Source: CAZLPZ01 sp964561535
GTDB taxonomy: Bacteria > Pseudomonadota > Alphaproteobacteria > Micavibrionales > Micavibrionaceae
Length of the DNA stretch: 64,000 bases
Direction: 5' to 3'
Assembly (NCBI GenBank): GCA_964561535.1
Contig: CAZLPZ010000001.1
Coordinates: 41,784-105,783, forward strand
In this document: positions 59,451-64,000 of the stretch, in pieces
Numbering within the stretch: position 1 is the stretch's first letter
How the letters are laid out: every line of letters begins with the position of its first letter
Position numbers and translations under genes: made by a program
Notes under the pieces: generated by a model
Told to the model about the DNA's origin: nothing
Seen by the model: the letters and a program-made list of their open reading frames with translations, nothing else
The model's database searches: none

Positions 59451-60728
59451 ATGTCCTTCTTTACCCCGCCGCCCCATCATCCGCGCTGGATGTTCGTCGA
59501 TATGAACAGTTACTTTGCCAGTGTCGAACAACAGGACCGCCCGGCCTTGCGCGGGAAACCTGTGGCCGTCGTGCCGGTCCAATCAGATAGCACGTGCGCG
59601 ATTGCGGCATCATATGAGGCCAAGGCTTACGGCATTAAAACCGGCACGATCATTGGGGACGCGCGGCGCAAATGCCCCGGGCTTATTTGCGTTCTCGCCC
59701 GCCATCACAAATATGTTGAATACCATCATAAAATTCTGGCCGAGATTCACCGCCATGTGCCCATTACCAAGGTGTGTTCGGTCGATGAACTCTCGTCCCG
59801 CCTCTCGCCCCTCAACCAAACCGAAGACCGAGCGGTTGAATTGGCCCACGCGATTAAGGCGGGTCTAAAAACCAACGTGGGCGACCATATTCGGTGTTCG
59901 ATCGGCATCGCGCCCAACAGTTTTTTGGCAAAAGTCGCGACCGACATGATGAAACCCGATGGGTTGGTCGTGTTGCGGGGGACGGAACTTACCCATGAAC
60001 TCTTCCCCCTGAAACTGACCGACTTGCCGGGAATCAATACCCGGATGGAACAACGCCTGTGGCGCGCGCGGATCCGCACGGTCGAGGATTTGTGGCGGTC
60101 GAGCCCCAAACAGGCGCGGGCGGCCTGGGGCAGTGTGGAAGGAGAACGGTTTTGGTACAATCTGCACGGCCATGAAATCCCCGACCGGATCACGCATAAA
60201 TCGATGGTGGGGCATTCGCGCATTCTGGACCCGGATCTGCGGCCCGTGGCCGCCGCGTGGAATGTTGCGCATCGGTTGACGGTCAAGGCGGCGTCACGCC
60301 TGCGCCGCGATGATTATTACGCCACGCGGTTTGCACTGTCGGTGCGAACATCCGGTAATGACCGATGGGCACGTGAAATCCGCCTGCCCCCGGCCCAGGA
60401 TGATTTTGGGTTTATCCAAGGCGTGCAGGCCCTGTGGTCCGCGATGCGGGCCGAACTCAACCCCACACACATCAAAAAGATTTCGGTCAGTTTATATGGC
60501 CTGTGCCAACGGGGTGAGATCACACCGGATTTGTTTGAACAGGCATCCCCGGCGTATCAAAGATTGGTCACGCGTCACGAAAAATTATCGGGGGTGATCG
60601 ACCAGATTAATATCAAAAACGGACGTGAAGCCGTCCGGTTGGGTCAGACCCCCGCGACCCTTGCCGGGTACCTCGGCACCAAGATCGCATTCAACCGCGT
60701 GCCCGAGATGGGGGAGTTTGTACATTAG
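59451..60728 (+). CDS. dinB: Y-family DNA polymerase (DinB/Pol IV-like)
   Basis: A 425-aa translesion polymerase. Palm acids are in MFVDMNSYFASVEQQ and CSVDELSSRL (Asp and Glu of the SxDE motif), both retained, so it should be active, unlike ImuB. SYEAKAYGIKTG and IRCSIGIAPNSFLAKVATDM are typical. Finger and little-finger regions follow (DLPGINTRMEQRLW, then ITHKSMVGHSR). It bypasses damaged template bases at low fidelity. It is preceded by a LexA box, so it is likely damage-induced. Base composition is clearly GC-richer than both flanking genes. No Shine-Dalgarno is visible before ATG 59451. Confidence 0.9.
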   Translation: MSFFTPPPHHPRWMFVDMNSYFASVEQQDRPALRGKPVAVVPVQSDSTCAIAASYEAKAYGIKTGTIIGDARRKCPGLICVLARHHKYVEYHHKILAEIHRHVPITKVCSVDELSSRLSPLNQTEDRAVELAHAIKAGLKTNVGDHIRCSIGIAPNSFLAKVATDMMKPDGLVVLRGTELTHELFPLKLTDLPGINTRMEQRLWRARIRTVEDLWRSSPKQARAAWGSVEGERFWYNLHGHEIPDRITHKSMVGHSRILDPDLRPVAAAWNVAHRLTVKAASRLRRDDYYATRFALSVRTSGNDRWAREIRLPPAQDDFGFIQGVQALWSAMRAELNPTHIKKISVSLYGLCQRGEITPDLFEQASPAYQRLVTRHEKLSGVIDQINIKNGREAVRLGQTPATLAGYLGTKIAFNRVPEMGEFVH

Positions 60729-60863
60729 ATCCTCCCATCATCACCTAAACAGGAGTGCGGGGAATAATACAACGCTGGTGCACAAATTATTTATAACTCA
60801 TTTTCATGATAGTCTTGAGCATAATAAAAGAAGAACAAGAATTGATTTTTAAACTCACGGTTA

Positions 60864-63800
60864 TTATATCGCCATTGCAACTGATATTCCCCGCTTACTT
60901 ATATTGGCTGGCTTTCGGATGATTGGATATGCACTTGGCATACCATCATCTTCTGATGTTGTCCTAAATACATCCTGTAGCCAAGTGGCTTTATCTCTTA
61001 TGCTTGGGGCAACCGTAAATCTTTTGACTGAGGATGTAGATTCTATCAGGTTACTCGGTCTATAGACAACAATATCTCGAGATTGCATTTTCGCCTGCAG
61101 GAACAGAGAACCTTGCCATTCTTCCCTTTCTGCAGGCGACATCTCTTCTGTAATTCCATTTTGGAGATCTAGAGACCAATCAGCCAGAATGTTCATAGAT
61201 AATAATATTTCCCGAATATCATCTTGATTAAGAACCTTAAAAAAATCCCCTAATGCTAAGATCCCTTTTTTTACCTCAACCAAATATTGTGTGTCTTGGC
61301 CGGTTTGGTGAAGCTCTTCAATTTTATCACCAGTTACTTTTCCAAAAGCATCAACAATATTATCTCCATTTGTTATAGATTTCAGAACAGCATAAATGAC
61401 CTTACCAAGCATTTTCTGCTCTTCAATTGATGGATCGTCCAAGGCCATAGCACCCGTATCATATATCCCTGCCAAGTTCGTTTCTGGATCAATTGATAAT
61501 TGTGCTCCATGTCGGTCATGGTCAAATTTTCGGCCAGAGAGAGTATTAGTCAATTCGAATAAAACATATCCTTTGGCAAAGCTTTTCTTATAACTGATCT
61601 GTTTTGGTGTTTTTTCAGGCAAATCATTAAACATTGGCCCCTTTGCTCGGTCCATGATGATCCAATTCTTACCCTTGGCGCGCCAATCCATCACTTTAAG
61701 AGGAAACGAATGGCTTCCATTACTCAAGGTCACGCTATTATAAAGCTTTTTGGCGTGTTCATATTGTTGCTGCCCAGCCTCATGGTCTGTTTCGATTTCC
61801 GACATACGAGCAGCCTGAATAATCATTTCGGCAACAGAACGAGTCAGTTCTCGATAACTTAAATCTGATGTCCCTTCTTTTGTTTCAAGATCCGCGACAG
61901 TACAATGAATAATCCGAAACCCTTTGGCGGCTTTTTCCCTGGCCTCGGGCCGTAAAATCCTTAAGACACCATCCTCACCAAGCGCGATACTAGTATAGTA
62001 AGAAGCAGACCCCATCACCTCACCCAGATATTGCTCTTTCCACAATTCTTCGGGAATGTTTTCTGCTCTAATCCAATCGTAAACCACCCATCTGGGCGGG
62101 ATATTGGCGGAGCTTTTTAAATGCTGGAGTTCTTTTTTAATTTTTTCTGGTGTTTTAGGATGTGAAGAAATTGCTTGACCCAATTTAATTTCTGCCGGCC
62201 CCATATTTTCGAGGAAAAACCTTAATGCCTTACCAACATTACCAATATCTAACCCAATATTTCGGTTTGCAACCATCATGGCAGATAATATAAGCACCCG
62301 TTCGTAATCACTTCTTGCCTTAATGTAAGAGTGCATAATTTCACGAGCATATTGTGCCTCGATTGATTGGTCGTCTGGACGAATGATGTTGCTCATAACA
62401 ACATCAAAGACACGTTCCCATGAATGTTCTTTAGGATTTTGTGTGACTTCCTTCTTGGTATTCACCGCACTTTTAAGCATACGTGCGATGATAAAGGCAC
62501 GTGCTTCTAAAGGAGCGGACCAAAAATTTTCATAAAAAACTTTGCAATCTGTGGGTTGGGTAAATTTTAAAACGTTATCTAAACGAGACTCGTGGTCTTT
62601 GTATTTTTTAGTCATTGTCCGCTTAATATACGTACTAACTTTCTTACAATCCCTTTTTTCACCTTTTGAATTTAGAAATTGAATAAAGTTATTTGCGACA
62701 TCCGCGTCCCTGTCCATTTCTTCAGTCAAGTAGTCGACGCCAACGCCATAAAGATAACTTTGAATCATATCATCCGACCCAAGTGAAATTTGACAGCTCT
62801 CCTTTATCATCTGAGAGGTTTGTTCTTGAGAAACAATTCGATCCGAAAGGCGTCGTAACAGTAAATATTTATCGGCCGACGAGATCATATTGGAAAGTAA
62901 CCCGCCTCTGGCCCCATGCTGAGCCCCGATATCCCAAGGCTTCTTGGTGTCATCTTCTAAAGACTTTAAATAGACAGATAGCCGACGCTGGTATTTTTCT
63001 GACCCATCATCTTTCCCGAGTCTTGCCGCGGCGTCACTGACATAGATATTGAAGACGCGGTCTCTGGTTTCTGGGTACGCAGCGCGTAAGCTTTTGTCGA
63101 GAAGAATATAGAGGCATTCATTTTTCTTTCGACCAGACGGAAGTTGTTCAACCTTATTAAGAATATCTCCCAGAAGTCTATTTTCAAGTTCTTTATCATC
63201 CAGGAATGTATGTTTGGCAAAGACAAAGGCCTTGATGTGATCCAATGCATCGATGGGCCAAAAGCTTGCGTCCTGAGAAAGATCGGATATACGCCCTAAT
63301 CGATTTTCTTCTTTGTTGGCAGCCTCAAGGTATCCTCTTCGGCGTTTTTCTGAAGAATAGTAATCATCCTTTTCAGGGTTATACAGCCGATATAAATTTT
63401 GTATTTTCATTAATGGATTTGGGTTATCTAATGTCTGAGATTCCGCCAATTTAAGAACCTCGTCGATTTTCTGATAAATCAATCCTAGGAAAGCCTCGTG
63501 CTGGGGTTCAAACGAAGCTTTCCTTTCTCCACTGCCATAGTCGTAATCCCCGATTTTTACTAAGGCTGATGCCATTTGCGTTCTAACGCTAATTAATAAA
63601 TCAGCAACCCTAAGGTTTTGATCAAAGGGTAGTCCTGCATAATTTTCCGGGTACTCAATAGCTTTTGAAAAAAGAGTAACCAAATTACTTTCTTTCAGTA
63701 GGCGATGGTAATTCTGATAACGTGCCATTGTTAAGTCAGCAACATCTGCGCCATAACTGCTTTGGCTCTCTTCTTTTATTCTACGTAGGGCTAATAATAA

Positions 63801-63983
63801 GCTATGCAAATCAATCTGAGGTGTTGATTCAAGGCGTTCCATGGCGTTAAAGACATGAAGATACCAGGCATATTTTTTATTTTCTGGTTTATATTCTTGA
63901 TTTTGGTGTTTTTGAACAAACTCGGTGAGCTCTTCCTGCGTACACGCGGGCTGGTATCCGTAATTTCCAGCCAGAATTTGCAT
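60864..63983 (-). CDS. Giant helical protein with AarF/UbiB-type atypical kinase domain (5' end possibly outside window)
   Basis: At least 1039 aa; the first ATG is 63983, but the frame stays open to the window edge, so the start may lie outside. Residues 1-570 are helical with no recognised domain. Residues ~585-870 match the ABC1/AarF/UbiB kinase fold: FFLENMGPAEIKLGQAISS carries the KxGQ motif, MGSASYYTSIALGEDG is the Ala/Ser-rich loop region, VLRILRPEA stands for the VKVQRPG strand, and DRHGAQ and YDTGAM take the places of the DxxPGN catalytic loop and DFG. The Asn is replaced by Gln. Known members act in ubiquinone synthesis or lipid metabolism; such a long N-terminal extension is unusual. 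The gene is AT-rich. Kinase activity is uncertain. Confidence 0.7.
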   Translation of the reverse strand: MQILAGNYGYQPACTQEELTEFVQKHQNQEYKPENKKYAWYLHVFNAMERLESTPQIDLHSLLLALRRIKEESQSSYGADVADLTMARYQNYHRLLKESNLVTLFSKAIEYPENYAGLPFDQNLRVADLLISVRTQMASALVKIGDYDYGSGERKASFEPQHEAFLGLIYQKIDEVLKLAESQTLDNPNPLMKIQNLYRLYNPEKDDYYSSEKRRRGYLEAANKEENRLGRISDLSQDASFWPIDALDHIKAFVFAKHTFLDDKELENRLLGDILNKVEQLPSGRKKNECLYILLDKSLRAAYPETRDRVFNIYVSDAAARLGKDDGSEKYQRRLSVYLKSLEDDTKKPWDIGAQHGARGGLLSNMISSADKYLLLRRLSDRIVSQEQTSQMIKESCQISLGSDDMIQSYLYGVGVDYLTEEMDRDADVANNFIQFLNSKGEKRDCKKVSTYIKRTMTKKYKDHESRLDNVLKFTQPTDCKVFYENFWSAPLEARAFIIARMLKSAVNTKKEVTQNPKEHSWERVFDVVMSNIIRPDDQSIEAQYAREIMHSYIKARSDYERVLILSAMMVANRNIGLDIGNVGKALRFFLENMGPAEIKLGQAISSHPKTPEKIKKELQHLKSSANIPPRWVVYDWIRAENIPEELWKEQYLGEVMGSASYYTSIALGEDGVLRILRPEAREKAAKGFRIIHCTVADLETKEGTSDLSYRELTRSVAEMIIQAARMSEIETDHEAGQQQYEHAKKLYNSVTLSNGSHSFPLKVMDWRAKGKNWIIMDRAKGPMFNDLPEKTPKQISYKKSFAKGYVLFELTNTLSGRKFDHDRHGAQLSIDPETNLAGIYDTGAMALDDPSIEEQKMLGKVIYAVLKSITNGDNIVDAFGKVTGDKIEELHQTGQDTQYLVEVKKGILALGDFFKVLNQDDIREILLSMNILADWSLDLQNGITEEMSPAEREEWQGSLFLQAKMQSRDIVVYRPSNLIESTSSVKRFTVAPSIRDKATWLQDVFRTTSEDDGMPSAYPIIRKPANISKRGISVAMAI

Positions 63984-64000
63984 AGATTCAGTTAGGCTAT

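Noticed and set aside
60864..63983. Annotation as ubiquinone biosynthesis kinase UbiB
   Set aside because: Length is at least twice that of UbiB, no C-terminal membrane helices are seen, and it lacks the ubiE-ubiB gene context, although the kinase-fold motifs are related.
1..64000. tRNA, rRNA, tmRNA, CRISPR arrays, transposases, phage genes
   Set aside because: No TTCGA-type T-arm with a cloverleaf was found in the gaps by eye, no regular short direct repeats, and no integrase or transposase motifs. A tRNAscan or Infernal run could overturn this.

Overview
The window reads as a chromosomal segment of a free-living alphaproteobacterium, probably a deep-branching Rhodospirillales- or Micavibrionales-like lineage. 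The evidence is gene content and order: CBP3 (ubiquinol-cytochrome c chaperone)-cutA-DUF177-rpmF-plsX-fabH-ihfA-merR on one strand, diverging from a bamE/omlA-like lipoprotein gene and a RegA/ActR/PrrA response regulator; zapA followed by a structured RNA that fits 6S RNA; an alphaproteobacterial-type LexA box (GTTC-N7-GTTC) before a Y-family polymerase; an intracellular PHB depolymerase. Base composition is near half G+C overall. Several small AT-richer orphan genes sit between core genes. No rRNA, tRNA, CRISPR array, transposase or prophage module was recognised.

Layout. 1-1747: edge fragment, then a SqrR/BigR-type ArsR repressor diverging from a rhodanese/YgaP-like membrane protein and an AhpD-like protein, with a near-consensus promoter overlapped by an inverted repeat (reactive sulfur defence). 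1764-9672: orphan gene, PhaZ, a NagD-like HAD phosphatase, another orphan, and a 1293-aa membrane-anchored coiled-coil protein resembling polarity factors. 9673-13865: 6S RNA candidate, zapA, a DUF4164-like gene, transketolase, YqgE/AlgH. 13921-18708: an operon of two MotB-like proteins and a secreted TPR protein. 18937-28848: an unusual cytochrome P450, ValRS, and a 1856-aa VCBS/cadherin-repeat surface protein. 28883-35137: the lipid/ribosome/cytochrome cluster and bamE-regA. 35226-41772: PBP1A, a secreted hypothetical, GrpE, a YegD-like Hsp70, DsbB, a small membrane protein, and an HNH nuclease. 42043-56901: E3 (Lpd), a guanidine-modifying pentein enzyme, UbiG, PlsY-DprA-TopA, RNase R, an atypical GluRS, RimM-TrmD.

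57081-63983 is the most unusual part. A SOS-boxed Y-family polymerase gene lies between two signalling-type genes on the opposite strand. One encodes a receiver domain fused to the phosphohistidine and PEP-binding halves of a PPDK/Enzyme I-type phosphotransferase, with its catalytic residues apparently intact but no ATP-grasp domain. The other encodes a very large helical protein carrying an AarF/UbiB-type atypical kinase domain. Together they suggest an undescribed PEP-driven or kinase-based signalling arrangement; the functional link between them is inference.
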